DNA of 64,000 nucleotides from an uncultured Peptococcaceae bacterium (GCA_937976375.1 CALJRU010000063.1:69337-133336), one strand, 5' to 3'; shown: positions 50,889 to 59,287, numbered from the stretch's first letter. Numbers and translations are program-made. Notes: generated by a model from the sequence alone, not told the origin.

Positions 50889-51500
50889 TCAATCGCCAAT
50901 ATCAGTGTGCCCCTGCTCAAACTCCCATTGCAGGCCATAGCGATCAATAAAATAGAAGTAGCGCACCTGTCCCAGAATGTTGGCGGTCTCGATGTTGCGC
51001 GCGTCGGTTTCGCCCGGCGCCTGATCAAAGAAGCGAACGTCCGATGGCTGCGTTTCGCTGATCTGATAAACCTGATAAGCTTCGGTCTCATTGATCAATC
51101 GAGTATCCGGCATAGCCTGAATATGCGCAAACGCCGCTTCGATATTGGTCACTTTCAAAGCCACATGACGGGCACCGCTTACATCATTGGCAGCAAAAAT
51201 CACAGGCTCTGTCCGTCCTTTCGGCTGGTGATACTGCATCAGCTCCAAGGTCAGCCTGGTGCCTGGCACGTTGACAAAGGCAATGGATACGTCACCATCG
51301 GCTGCCTCGTCCACAAAACCGCCGGCCTTGAAAAAGCCTTCGTTTTTCCAGTGAGACAGGCAATGGTCCGGCTCCACGCCCAAAAGGTCACGGTAATAGT
51401 CGACAGCCTGCTCCATGTCGTCCACAAAAATACAAATGTGTGACAGCCCGACAATATTCGGCAGCTCGGGCTGAATGGTGTTCTTTTGACGATCGTTCAT
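50889..51500 (-). CDS. VOC (glyoxalase/bleomycin resistance) family protein
   Basis: 203 residues, two betaalphabetabetabeta modules. GLSHICIFVDDMEQAVDYYRDLLG opens module one; SGARHVALKVTNIEAAFAHIQ and FFDQAPGETDARNI, then FYFIDRYGLQWEFEQ form module two. His and Glu at the module ends are probable metal ligands. GGAGG is 8 nt before the ATG at 51500. Substrate unknown; not clearly glyoxalase I. Confidence 0.85.
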   Translation of the reverse strand: MNDRQKNTIQPELPNIVGLSHICIFVDDMEQAVDYYRDLLGVEPDHCLSHWKNEGFFKAGGFVDEAADGDVSIAFVNVPGTRLTLELMQYHQPKGRTEPVIFAANDVSGARHVALKVTNIEAAFAHIQAMPDTRLINETEAYQVYQISETQPSDVRFFDQAPGETDARNIETANILGQVRYFYFIDRYGLQWEFEQGHTDIGD

Positions 51501-51554
51501 TGCTGGTTCCTCCTTATGCAATCGTTCATCACTCTATGAAACGGCATTGTTTTC

Positions 51555-51752
51555 TTATTGGATGATGCCATGATCTCTAGCCAGAGCTTCTATGCTGCGG
51601 TCGTACGTGGCCTCGGCTTCCTTGGAAAAGAAACAACCAGGAACCCCTTCGTTGTGGTCGCGGTGGTGTGCGACACATTCACAGCATTTGCCGTGGCGCG
51701 GGCAGTCATAGGTGCAAGGGCATTCTCGTTTGTTGTCACATCGTTGCGTCAT
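51555..51752 (-). CDS. DUF6485-like small cysteine-rich protein
   Basis: 65 residues. CPCTYDCPRHGKCCECVAHH and GVPGCFF give six to eight cysteines and histidines in the pattern of DUF6485, a family of small probable metal-binding proteins in anaerobes. GGAAG precedes the ATG at 51752. Role unknown. Confidence 0.75.
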   Translation of the reverse strand: MTQRCDNKRECPCTYDCPRHGKCCECVAHHRDHNEGVPGCFFSKEAEATYDRSIEALARDHGIIQ

Positions 51753-51976
51753 TGTTGTTGCTTCCTTTCTGTTATCAACGCTCAATAAATCCAGGATACG
51801 CATCCCATGATACAGCTACAGGCTGCATCGACTTTAACAGTCTCCTTGCTGAATTGATTAAATGTACTGGCTTCAGCAATGGTTTGGCACTATATGCCTA
51901 TTTTAACACAGATAATATTTTTATTGTATCTAAATTTCAAAATTTATGAACATGGTGTGCAAAATGTGTAAAAAAC
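51753..51976. other. Gene-free stretch upstream of the DUF6485 gene
   Basis: AT-rich toward its right end, no reading frame with a ribosome site, and no clear promoter pair. Nothing else seen. Confidence 0.4.
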
Positions 51977-52016
51977 GGCCCCTGCTTTTCGATGAAGGAT
52001 TCGAAAAGCAGGGGCC
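51977..52016 (-). terminator. Terminator of the metallophosphoesterase gene
   Basis: Perfect 16-bp stem GGCCCCTGCTTTTCGA / TCGAAAAGCAGGGGCC with leftward T run. Confidence 0.9.
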
Positions 52017-52091
52017 TCCTTAAATTAAAATAATGAATTAGCGAATGTCGTTATCTGAACATCTGGCCGCAGTCTTGGCAAAACTCATAAA

Positions 52092-52832
52092 TCACACCAG
52101 CACCAGCGCTGGCTTAAAATCAAGATAGTCGCCGCTGACAAGCATGTAGTTGACGCCGCGCACAGTGCCGCGCAGACTATCGCCGAAGCGTTTGGCACCG
52201 TGACAGTGAGAATAAACGACTGTTTCAACACCATATTCTTCGGCAATGTCGGTGAATGGCGAGGCATCCTCAAGAATGTTCGTTGGCGGATAGTGCAGGA
52301 ACATGATGAACTTGCGATAGCCAGCCGCAGTTGCCTGTTCAAAAGAATCACGCAAACGGACCATCTCACGCGCCACCAATTTTTCGGCGTGCTGCTCGTT
52401 TTCCTCGTCCCAGCCAACGATGCGCCCCCATGGATCTAAATAGAATGGCCCTTCAAAGGTGTAGCCTTTGGTGCCAACAAGGGCATAATCTTGATAGCTG
52501 GCGAAATTGTTCTGCAGGAAGAAAAGCCGTCCCGCGAAAGCATCGTTCAGACGTGCCGTTTTCTTCGCGTCCCAAAACATGTCGTGGTTGCCGCGCAGAA
52601 GGATCTTTCGCCCAGGCAGACGCTCAATGAAAGCGAGGTCTTCTTGGCATTCTTCCAGCTTGCGTCCCCAGGAGTGGTCACCTGTGAGCACCAGAGTGTC
52701 GTCTGGGGTGACAATTTTATTGACATATTTTTCTATTTTTCGTTCGTGGTGTTTCCAGGCTTTGCCAAACATATCCATCGATTTGTCTGCCTGAAAGCTG
52801 AGGTGCAAATCGCCCAGCGCGTACAAGGCCAT
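52092..52832 (-). CDS. Metallophosphoesterase
   Basis: 246 residues. Calcineurin-like dinuclear metal motifs: LGDLHLSF (DxH), LTGDHSWG (GDxx, His in place of Asn), LRGNHDMFW (GNHD), FLHYPP and YSHCHGAKR (GHxH-like). It would hydrolyse phosphoesters; substrate unknown. AAGGAAGGG precedes the ATG at 52832. Single-gene unit with a strong terminator. Confidence 0.88.
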   Translation of the reverse strand: MALYALGDLHLSFQADKSMDMFGKAWKHHERKIEKYVNKIVTPDDTLVLTGDHSWGRKLEECQEDLAFIERLPGRKILLRGNHDMFWDAKKTARLNDAFAGRLFFLQNNFASYQDYALVGTKGYTFEGPFYLDPWGRIVGWDEENEQHAEKLVAREMVRLRDSFEQATAAGYRKFIMFLHYPPTNILEDASPFTDIAEEYGVETVVYSHCHGAKRFGDSLRGTVRGVNYMLVSGDYLDFKPALVLV

Positions 52833-52903
52833 GAGGCATCCCTTCCTTTCGTCGTCGTGTTTAATTACGGCTATTGTAACACATCCTGCATGATGAAAAA
52901 CGA

Positions 52904-52935
52904 AAAGCCTTCCCGCGAACACGGAAAGGCTTTTT
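52904..52935 (-). terminator. Terminator of the sufCB operon
   Basis: Stem AAAAGCCTTCC / GGAAAGGCTTTT with leftward T run after the SufB-like gene. Confidence 0.85.
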
Positions 52936-52948
52936 TGTGTGTGAAAGA

Positions 52949-53869
52949 TTATTTGAGGAAGCCGTTGATGATTTGTTCTTCAGCTTCTTGTTCAGTGAGG
53001 CCGAGGGTCATGAGCTTGATGAGCTGTTCACCGGCAATTTTACCGATGGCCGCTTCGTGGATCAAGCTGGCGTCTACGCTGTTGGCCGATAGCTGTGGCG
53101 AAGCGATGACATGTGCGTCATCCATGATGATGGCATCGCATTCGGTGTGACCATAGCATTCGGTGTTGCCGTTGATGCGGGAAATGAATTCCTGGAAGGA
53201 CTGATCTTTGGCAACACTGCGGCTGACCACATTGGCGCTGCAATTTTCCCCGTTGAGGTCCACAGAGAAATTGGTCTTTGCCACCTGATCGCCAGTGGTG
53301 AGGATCTTTTCATGAATGATGAGGGTAGCACCTTCAGCGAGATCCCCGCTGGTTTCGCGGATGGTGTCGTCGATGCCTTCGATCTGCGTGGTTTCCATTT
53401 CCATCTCAGCCCCTTCTTCAAGATGGAGAATGGTGGTTGGATTCATGATCTGCTTGCCGCGGCCATCACCTTCACCAAAGTGTTTTTCAATGTATTTGAC
53501 TTTAGAGTTTTTACCAATGTAGAACGTATGAATCCCGTCGTGCTGGCTGTCGCCGCCACCGCCGCAGTTATGAATGCCGCAGCCGGCAACGATGGTGACA
53601 TTGCAGTTTTCACCAATATAAAAATCGTTGTAAACGAGGTCTTTGAGACCGCTCTGTTCCATGATAACAGGAATGTGCATGGATTCGTTGACGGTGCCGT
53701 CTTTAACGTGAATCTCAATGCCCTGGCGTTCTTTCTGAGGAACGATTTCAATGTTTGCCGTGGAACGGCGGCCTGCAGCCTGTCCATCAGCACGGATATT
53801 ATATGCCCCGACTGGCAGTGCGTCGAGGTCGGCAACTTCTTTTAATAAACGTTTCTGAATTTCATCCAT
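52949..53869 (-). CDS. sufB: SufB/SufD-like Fe-S assembly scaffold (short form)
   Basis: 306 residues, shorter than SufB (about 460). It has the right-handed beta-helix core: VTIVAGCGIHNCGGGGDSQHDGIHTFYIG, NSKVKYIEKHFG, then ECYGHTECDAIIMDD and the C-terminal SLIHEAAIGKIAGEQLIKLMTLGLTEQEA that docks SufC. With the adjacent ATPase it forms a two-gene SufCB unit like the minimal SMS systems of anaerobes. No SufS, SufU or SufD is present. GGAGG precedes the ATG. Confidence 0.85.
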   Translation of the reverse strand: MDEIQKRLLKEVADLDALPVGAYNIRADGQAAGRRSTANIEIVPQKERQGIEIHVKDGTVNESMHIPVIMEQSGLKDLVYNDFYIGENCNVTIVAGCGIHNCGGGGDSQHDGIHTFYIGKNSKVKYIEKHFGEGDGRGKQIMNPTTILHLEEGAEMEMETTQIEGIDDTIRETSGDLAEGATLIIHEKILTTGDQVAKTNFSVDLNGENCSANVVSRSVAKDQSFQEFISRINGNTECYGHTECDAIIMDDAHVIASPQLSANSVDASLIHEAAIGKIAGEQLIKLMTLGLTEQEAEEQIINGFLK

Positions 53870-53883
53870 GGTCGAAACCTCCT

Positions 53884-54597
53884 TTATTTCGCTAATTTGT
53901 CCATGATCTTTGTGCAGCCGCTGCCAATGATGTGTGGCATCACATCATCTGGCTTGCCGTCGCGCACCACTTTGCCATCCTGCATCATGATGATACGGTC
54001 GGCAATGTTTAGAATACGTTCTTGGTGGCTGATGATGAGGATTTTACCATTGGTCTTTTCGTTCATCTTTTCAAAGACCTGGATCAAGCTTTGGAAGCTC
54101 CAAAGGTCAATGCCGGCTTCTGGTTCATCGAAGAGCGACAGCGCAGTGCTGCGAGCGAGCATCATAGCAATTTCGATACGTTTCATTTCACCGCCGGAAA
54201 GGCTGTCGTTGAGTTCACGATCGATGTAATCGCGCGCGCAGAGACCAACTTCGCTGAGGTAGTCGCAGGCTTCACTAAGGGAGGTGCCGCGGCCAGATGC
54301 CAGGGTCAAAAGATCGATGACCTTGAGGCCTTTGAAGGCGACTGGTTTCTGGAAGGCATAGCTGATGCCAAGGTTGGCACGATCAGTGATGCTCCAGTCG
54401 GTGATATCCTGGCCGTTGAAGGTGATGCGGCCGCTGGTTGGCTTGATGATGCCGCAGATGACCTTCATCAAGGTACTCTTGCCGCTGCCGTTAGGACCGG
54501 TGATGGCCACAAACGGTTCATCAATCTCCAAATTGACGTCGTTAAGAATATTTGGGCGCTCCTCAACGCCGTAAGAAATATGTTCTAATTTTAACAT
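53884..54597 (-). CDS. sufC: SufC-like ABC ATPase
   Basis: 237 residues. Walker A GPNGSGKST, signature LSGGEMKR and Walker B ALSLFDEPEAGID with the H-loop ISHQERIL. ISYAFQKPVAFKGLKVIDLL is the SufC-type Q-loop region. It is a soluble ATPase that drives Fe-S assembly on the SufB partner 14 nt downstream. GGAGG precedes the ATG at 54597; longer upstream readings run into the MarR gene. Confidence 0.9.
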   Translation of the reverse strand: MLKLEHISYGVEERPNILNDVNLEIDEPFVAITGPNGSGKSTLMKVICGIIKPTSGRITFNGQDITDWSITDRANLGISYAFQKPVAFKGLKVIDLLTLASGRGTSLSEACDYLSEVGLCARDYIDRELNDSLSGGEMKRIEIAMMLARSTALSLFDEPEAGIDLWSFQSLIQVFEKMNEKTNGKILIISHQERILNIADRIIMMQDGKVVRDGKPDDVMPHIIGSGCTKIMDKLAK

Positions 54598-54628
54598 GGT
54601 AACTCCTCCATTTAACCATAAATAACGA

Positions 54629-55069
54629 TCAATATTGATCGAGGGCTTCTTCAAAAGCCTCCAGCATTTGCAGCACTGCTGCTGCACTTTCCGGCGGCAG
54701 CGCCTGGGCAGCGGCGATCACTTTGCGAAGCCGACAATCACGATATGCATAATAATTTATTAAAATTTCTTCTCCCGCTTGTGACAGCCGAATGGTCACC
54801 ATCCCATTGCCATCGCTTGATGGACTGCGCACGATGAGCGCTTTCTTTTCAATCTTGGCCAAAGTCTGCGACACGGCGCCTTTGGTGATGCCTAAAAGTG
54901 CCGCAATTTGCGACGGTGTAACCGGCTGTTCGTGGGCCACAACGTCCAACACCTGCGCTTCGGAACCGCAGACAGTCTCTGCAGTGCCAAAGGTTTTGGG
55001 CTGTTTGGTCTTGGCGTTGTACTTATTGATGAGGCGATAAGCGGTGATGTAAATATCTTTTCGTTCCAT
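54629..55069 (-). CDS. MarR/wHTH regulator of the sufCB operon
   Basis: 146 residues. A MarR-like winged helix spans about 35-105: AQVLDVVAHEQPVTPSQIAALLGITKGAVSQTLAKIEKKALIVR, and the wing has SSDGNGMVTIRLSQAGEEI. It has one cysteine pair too distant to form an obvious Fe-S site. It lies 31 nt upstream of sufC with no terminator, so it is probably co-transcribed and may regulate the operon. GAGGTG precedes the ATG at 55069. Confidence 0.82.
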   Translation of the reverse strand: MERKDIYITAYRLINKYNAKTKQPKTFGTAETVCGSEAQVLDVVAHEQPVTPSQIAALLGITKGAVSQTLAKIEKKALIVRSPSSDGNGMVTIRLSQAGEEILINYYAYRDCRLRKVIAAAQALPPESAAAVLQMLEAFEEALDQY

Positions 55070-55224
55070 CGGTAACACCTCTCTGAGAACGGCTGCCTGT
55101 TTAGCAGCTAAATCGTTCTTTCGATTCTTATTATACTGATTTATGGGGGAATGAAAAGACTTTTTTGCTTTTAATCAATCAGCTGTGTTTATTGTAAGTA
55201 AAATCCACGGAAATAGCAGGCGCA

Positions 55225-55265
55225 CAAAAAAACGCCAGCTTCCTGCCAAAACAGAAAGCCAGCGC
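55225..55265 (-). terminator. Terminator of trxA
   Basis: Leftward RNA forms a 14-bp stem with several G-U pairs (GCGCTGGCTTTCTG with CAGGAAGCTGGCGT), then a T run. Confidence 0.75.
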
Positions 55266-55279
55266 TTCATCTGCAAAAC

Positions 55280-55588
55280 TTAGTCAAGCAAGGCAAGAAT
55301 GTCGGCCTTTGGCTGAACGCCAACGGACTGGTTGACAATCTTCCCGTCTTTGACAGCAACGAGGGTAGGGATACTCATAACATGAAACGCGGTAGCCAAT
55401 TCGGTCTGTTCGTCAACATTGATCTTACCAACCTTGATGTCTTCACGTTCGTTAGAGATCTGTTCCACGATAGGGCCTACCATGCGGCAAGGTCCGCACC
55501 ATGCTGCCCAGAAATCGAGGAGTACAGGCTTGTCGCTTTTGATAACTTCCTCTTCAAAATTTTCTTTGGTAATGGTAACTACTGCCAT
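55280..55588 (-). CDS. trxA: Thioredoxin
   Basis: 102 residues. Active site WCGPC (C31, C34) within LLDFWAAWCGPCRMVGP; the cis-proline is in VMSIPTLVAVKDG. It reduces protein disulfides. GGAGG precedes the ATG. No thioredoxin reductase is near. Confidence 0.95.
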   Translation of the reverse strand: MAVVTITKENFEEEVIKSDKPVLLDFWAAWCGPCRMVGPIVEQISNEREDIKVGKINVDEQTELATAFHVMSIPTLVAVKDGKIVNQSVGVQPKADILALLD

Positions 55589-55693
55589 TTGTTTATTTCC
55601 TCCTTCAGGATACGTTGCTTATAGTATAACATACTTTCCGTGGTTTGAAATAAAAAAATCACTGGAAAATCATTTTTTTATCTATCGCGGTCC

Positions 55694-55996
55694 TTACTTG
55701 TCCGCATTTTTCATGGCTTCAAGTTCGCACATGAAAAGATCGTAGTAGTCATCTTCGCCGCGCAGCACCGGAGAATTTTCGCCGCCGCCATTGGTGGCTC
55801 GGCGCATGGCTGCATAGTCGGCTTCGCCGGCAAAGGCCAGTTCAGTGATGCTGATCGTCTGACCCAGCTCTGTGGCAACCTGGCAGAAAACTTCTTCTGC
55901 GTTTTCAGCGTCACGTGTGGCCAGCAAACGATCGCGTACGGCAGGATCCTGTTTGGCCAGAGCACGCAGATTGACAATTACATCTTGAAGATCCAT
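55694..55996 (-). CDS. Hypothetical protein, weakly Nif11-like
   Basis: 100 residues. The N-terminal two-thirds are helical with a spacing like Nif11 domains (LRALAKQDPAVRDRLLATRDAENAEEVF, then ELGQTISITELAFAGEADY). A Gly-Gly-rich stretch ATNGGGENS resembles a leader cleavage region, followed by an acidic tail. The resemblance is by eye only. GGAGG lies before two adjacent ATGs. It is on the same strand as and 18 nt after the zinc-ribbon gene. Confidence 0.5.
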   Translation of the reverse strand: MDLQDVIVNLRALAKQDPAVRDRLLATRDAENAEEVFCQVATELGQTISITELAFAGEADYAAMRRATNGGGENSPVLRGEDDYYDLFMCELEAMKNADK

Positions 55997-56014
55997 CATC
56001 AGCCCTCCTTTCAG

Positions 56015-56236
56015 TTATACCAAAAGATCGAGAATATTCATGCCGAGAGAAGTTTCAGATTTGTACAGCTCTGTATAGCCGCAGTCTTCACAGCTAATAG
56101 TGACAAAGCGCTTGTTTTGAACTTCAAACACTTTTGCAAAACCACCGCCAGTGGCTTGGAAACGGTCGCTTTCGTATCGGGTGCAGCCACATTTTGGGCA
56201 GACGTATTGACGTTTTTCAAAATCTCTTTTTGCCAT
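56015..56236 (-). CDS. Small zinc-ribbon nucleic-acid-binding-type protein
   Basis: 73 residues. CPKCGC near the start and CEDCGYTELY near the end form a single zinc ribbon; the RFQATGGGFAKVFEVQNKRFVTISCEDCG layout fits the small GUCT-type zinc-ribbon family (COG3478-like). Precise role unknown. GGATG precedes the ATG. Confidence 0.8.
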   Translation of the reverse strand: MAKRDFEKRQYVCPKCGCTRYESDRFQATGGGFAKVFEVQNKRFVTISCEDCGYTELYKSETSLGMNILDLLV

Positions 56237-56273
56237 AATGGTTCATCCTTTCAAAAGTCAGTTGTTGTTGCTC

Positions 56274-56990
56274 TTAACAAAGGCGTGCATTCACAGCCTT
56301 CAAGTCAGCTGGCGTATCCACCTCGGCCAGCAGATGCCCTGCATAGGACAACGCAAATAAGTTCATTTCTTCCAGCACTGGTGCCGCAGCAGTTTCTGCG
56401 TAGATTGCCGTATCGCCATGCGCACAGCGATCGTGCACAGCATCCAGCCAAAGTGCGAGAGCGCGGGCGCTGAGCTTGTAAAACGGCATGAAATTGACGC
56501 AGTCGTCGCCAAATAAATCCACACCAATAGCAGCAATGCGCCCCTCCCTCACCTGTGCTTTAAAGTCTTTGGCATTGAGCGGTGTCGTTCCATCGACCGC
56601 CGCCAAATCATGCACTGGTGCCTGCATCACTTTTTTAAGCCAGGATGCATCAAACACCAAATCACCGTGCATCATCAGCACATCATGACCGCGCAGGCAT
56701 GCCGCCGCACGGTCCAGCGAAACAATGGCGTTGCTCGTGGCATAATCGGGATTGTCCACAAAGTTGAACCGCATGCCTTGCATCGCAAACGGCTGCACCG
56801 CTTCGCAAATCTGTGCGCCGCGATAGCCTGTACTGATCACCACTTCCGTCACACCTGCTTGATGCAGCAGCCGCAGCTGCCGCGCCAGCAGCGTTTCGCC
56901 AGTTGCCAGCGACACCAGCGCCTTTGGACGCTCAGCGGTCAGCGCGCCAAGCCGCGACCCGCGTCCGGAATTAAAAATAAAAGCTTTCAT
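56274..56990 (-). CDS. Sugar/choline-phosphate-type nucleotidyltransferase
   Basis: 238 residues. The NTP-transferase signature NSGRGSRLGALTAERPKALVSL is at the N-terminus; VSLDRAAACLRGHDVLMMHGDLVF holds the metal aspartate. The short length and this region resemble LicC- and PntC-type cytidylyltransferases. Its ATG overlaps the stop codon of the upstream dehydrogenase by 4 nt, so the two are probably translated together. If that dehydrogenase makes hydroxyethylphosphonate, this enzyme could activate it with CTP; this is inference. Confidence 0.8.
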   Translation of the reverse strand: MKAFIFNSGRGSRLGALTAERPKALVSLATGETLLARQLRLLHQAGVTEVVISTGYRGAQICEAVQPFAMQGMRFNFVDNPDYATSNAIVSLDRAAACLRGHDVLMMHGDLVFDASWLKKVMQAPVHDLAAVDGTTPLNAKDFKAQVREGRIAAIGVDLFGDDCVNFMPFYKLSARALALWLDAVHDRCAHGDTAIYAETAAAPVLEEMNLFALSYAGHLLAEVDTPADLKAVNARLC

Positions 56991-58138
56991 CGCACACCTT
57001 CAAATGCGCGGCGATACATTTCAGCTAAGTCCTCTTCTGTCAGCGCCACTGGGAAATTGCTCAGGCGCTGCACATTCACCGACCCAGCCAACAGCCCAAG
57101 ATCACTGTCACCTTCCGGCAGCCAATCATTGGCAAGATCGGCCTGCTTGCGCAAGGCCAGAAAAGCGTCCAACCCAGCCTGCGGGTCCTTGCTGCCGCTC
57201 AAAAGCTGTGCCAGACCACTCAATCGCTCGTTCAGTGCGGCATCGTTTTTGGCAGCCTGCAGCAGGCATTCCCACGCCGCTGGCAGACAAACCGCTGCCG
57301 CATGCCCATGGCGCAAGCCATAGAACGCCGTCAGTTGGTAACACATGGCATGCGCCGCTGTGGTGGTCGTTAGATTAATGGCGCGACCAGCAAAGTTCGA
57401 CGCGGCCAGCACCGCGCCAGCCGCCGCTTCATCGGCCGCCAGATAGGCCGCCGCGTTGCTCATCAGAATGCTGATGGCCTGCGCCGAGTAAGCACGGCTT
57501 TCCTCGCTGGAACGCACCGACCAGTAGGATTCGATGCTGTGGCAAAGCGCATCCAGGAAGGTGCTCGCCCGCTCTGCCTGCGGCAGCGTCGCCAACTGCG
57601 CCGGATCAAGAATTGCCACTTCTGGCAGCAGCGTTTCATGAGCCACCGAATATTTCTTGCCGCCGATGTAAATCGTCGCAAAATGCGTTGATTCACTGCC
57701 CGTTCCCGCCGTTGTTGGCAGCGCCACGTGCGGCACCGCCATTGGCACCGGATGGGTCAATCGCTCTAAAAGCGACGCACTGTCATCCGTATCGCCCATC
57801 GCCTTGATCGCTTTTGCCACATCCAGCGCACTGCCGCCGCCAATACTCAGAATGCCATCGCACGCGTTGTCACGATACACGGCCAAACCAGCAGCCACCT
57901 GCTCTGCCGTTGGATTTGGCGTAAAGCCATCAAAATGCACCACTGGCATGCCGCGATGTTCCATTTCCTCTGCAATGCCGGAACGCGCCAGTCCACCGCC
58001 GCTCACAATCAGTGGCTTCATCACGCCCAGCCGCGCCAAAAGCAGCGGCACATCGCCCGCCATTGCCAACTCCGCCGAAGCGCGTCCATCGGCAAACACC
58101 AGCGCTCCGCCGCTGCGCTCAAAAATCACTTGTTCCAC
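56987..58138 (-). CDS. Iron-containing alcohol dehydrogenase, phosphonoacetaldehyde-reductase-like
   Basis: 383 residues. Group III dehydrogenase fold: GVMKPLIVSGGG, SIGGGSALDVAKAIK, PTTAGTGSESTHFAT, and the metal region DALCHSIESYWS with HAMCYQLTAFYGLRHGHAA. The N-terminal half and the PTTAGTGSE loop fit PhpC-type enzymes that reduce phosphonoacetaldehyde to 2-hydroxyethylphosphonate; other alcohol dehydrogenases cannot be excluded. The start is a GTG at 58138, 6 nt after AGAGGTG. No pepM or ppd is in the window. Confidence 0.75.
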   Translation of the reverse strand: MEQVIFERSGGALVFADGRASAELAMAGDVPLLLARLGVMKPLIVSGGGLARSGIAEEMEHRGMPVVHFDGFTPNPTAEQVAAGLAVYRDNACDGILSIGGGSALDVAKAIKAMGDTDDSASLLERLTHPVPMAVPHVALPTTAGTGSESTHFATIYIGGKKYSVAHETLLPEVAILDPAQLATLPQAERASTFLDALCHSIESYWSVRSSEESRAYSAQAISILMSNAAAYLAADEAAAGAVLAASNFAGRAINLTTTTAAHAMCYQLTAFYGLRHGHAAAVCLPAAWECLLQAAKNDAALNERLSGLAQLLSGSKDPQAGLDAFLALRKQADLANDWLPEGDSDLGLLAGSVNVQRLSNFPVALTEEDLAEMYRRAFEGVR

Positions 58139-58224
58139 ATTCTTCACCTCTTCATATGGATTGTTCTTTTTTCCATTATACCATAGCCCCGGTCGCCCTG
58201 CACCTTTTCGACTGCACGCCATTC

Positions 58225-58261
58225 TTGACATACTTGCAAAGTATGTGGTATATTTACCACA
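58225..58261 (+). promoter_or_regulatory. Promoter and palindromic operator of the DUF3796-XRE operon
   Basis: TTGACA (58225-58230), 18-nt spacer and TATATT (58249-58254). A TGTGGTA-TATT-TACCACA palindrome (58244-58261) covers the -10, a second palindrome ATACTT-GCA-AAGTAT lies in the spacer, and a further half-site TATACCACA follows near 58274. This fits autorepression by the operon's own XRE protein. Confidence 0.8.
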
Positions 58262-58304
58262 TAAAGAGCGAAATATACCACATTTATTCAGGAGGTGCTC
58301 CATC

Positions 58305-58658
58305 ATGAAACGCTTCAACATGCTTGGTCTTTTGTCGCTGCTGGCACTGGTCGCTGTGCTTGGCTTTGTGAGCGACAACAAAGGCTGGTTCGGATTTCTC
58401 GGCTTTCTCTACTATCTGCGTTATTTTCGCGTCATCCCAGACGAATTTTTCCTGGAAAACGTGCGCAAAACGGCTACACTTTCCTTCTTTACCGGCATGC
58501 TGTCCCTCGTTATCTATATCTTTGCCTGCAGCCTCCTCTACGGCACGGCACAGGCAGCACCAATGGCCTTCGCCCTCAGCTTTGCCACTTCGGTGATCGT
58601 TTTCAGCATCGCCCTTACCATCTGCGAATGGCGCGAACAAAAAGGCGCTTTGGAATAA
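58305..58658 (+). CDS. DUF3796 family membrane protein, copy 1
   Basis: 117 residues with three to four hydrophobic segments; FLYYLRYFRVIPDEFFLENVRKTA is the family motif. DUF3796 proteins usually stand next to a small XRE regulator, as here. Function unknown. AGGAGG lies before the ATG at 58305; the second copy starts 15 nt downstream. Confidence 0.82.
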   Translation: MKRFNMLGLLSLLALVAVLGFVSDNKGWFGFLGFLYYLRYFRVIPDEFFLENVRKTATLSFFTGMLSLVIYIFACSLLYGTAQAAPMAFALSFATSVIVFSIALTICEWREQKGALE

Positions 58659-58673
58659 TTGGAGGTGTTCATC

Positions 58674-59033
58674 ATGAAAAAGATCAATCCTGTCGGCCTG
58701 CTGTCCCTCATGGCACTGCCGGCACTGCTCTTTTTGAACAGCGGCGACCGCGCCTATCTGGCATTTCTCATCTTTCTCGTGTTTGTTCCATACTTTGGCG
58801 TCACGCCAGATGAATGCTTTCTCGGGCACGTAAAAAGCGCCGCCCTCTGGGCCTTTTTCGCCGAAATGATCGTCGTCACCCTCGTCATCCTTCTCGCCAC
58901 CCTGCGCAGCGGCCCGTCTGCTGACATCACAGCGCTGGCGCTGAAAAGCGGCTTTCTCACTGCCTATGTGCTCTTCACCGGCGTGCTCACCATCCGCGAA
59001 TGGCGTGAACTGAAAGGATTGTCCGACGAATGA
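58674..59033 (+). CDS. DUF3796 family membrane protein, copy 2
   Basis: 119 residues, paralogous to the previous gene (LGLLSL...; FVPYFGVTPDECFLGHVKSAALWAFF; ending REWRELKG). GGAGGTG precedes the ATG at 58674. Its stop overlaps the XRE start as ATGA, indicating coupled translation. Together the two may form a membrane complex; nothing is known of its role. Confidence 0.82.
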   Translation: MKKINPVGLLSLMALPALLFLNSGDRAYLAFLIFLVFVPYFGVTPDECFLGHVKSAALWAFFAEMIVVTLVILLATLRSGPSADITALALKSGFLTAYVLFTGVLTIREWRELKGLSDE

Positions 59034-59233
59034 TCCACAACCGCATCAAAGAATACCGCGCCAAACATAACATGAACCAAGCCGAACTCGCCCAGCGCGT
59101 CGGCGTGCGCCGCGAAACCATCGGCAACCTCGAAAAAGGCCGCTACAACCCATCCCTCGTCCTCGCCTGGAACATTGCCAAAGTTTTTGGCGTCACCATC
59201 GAAGACATCTTCACCATCACCGACGACGAATAA
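59030..59233 (+). CDS. Small XRE family regulator
   Basis: 67 residues, essentially only a helix-turn-helix: RIKEYRAKHNMNQAELAQRVGVRRETIGNLEKG, then NPSLVLAWNIAKVFGVTIEDIF. This type of short Cro-like protein controls its own operon. It overlaps the DUF3796 gene by 4 nt, and the palindrome over the operon promoter is its likely target. Confidence 0.93.
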   Translation: MIHNRIKEYRAKHNMNQAELAQRVGVRRETIGNLEKGRYNPSLVLAWNIAKVFGVTIEDIFTITDDE

Positions 59234-59235
59234 GC

Positions 59236-59287
59236 AAAGGGAGTCGCCACACGAATCTGTTGTTCGTGCAGCGGCTCCCCTTTTTTA
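59236..59287. terminator. Bidirectional terminator between XRE and pirin genes
   Basis: Long hairpin AAGGGAG-CGC...GCG-CTCCCCTT with inner CACGAA / TTCGTG and a T run. Confidence 0.85.
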
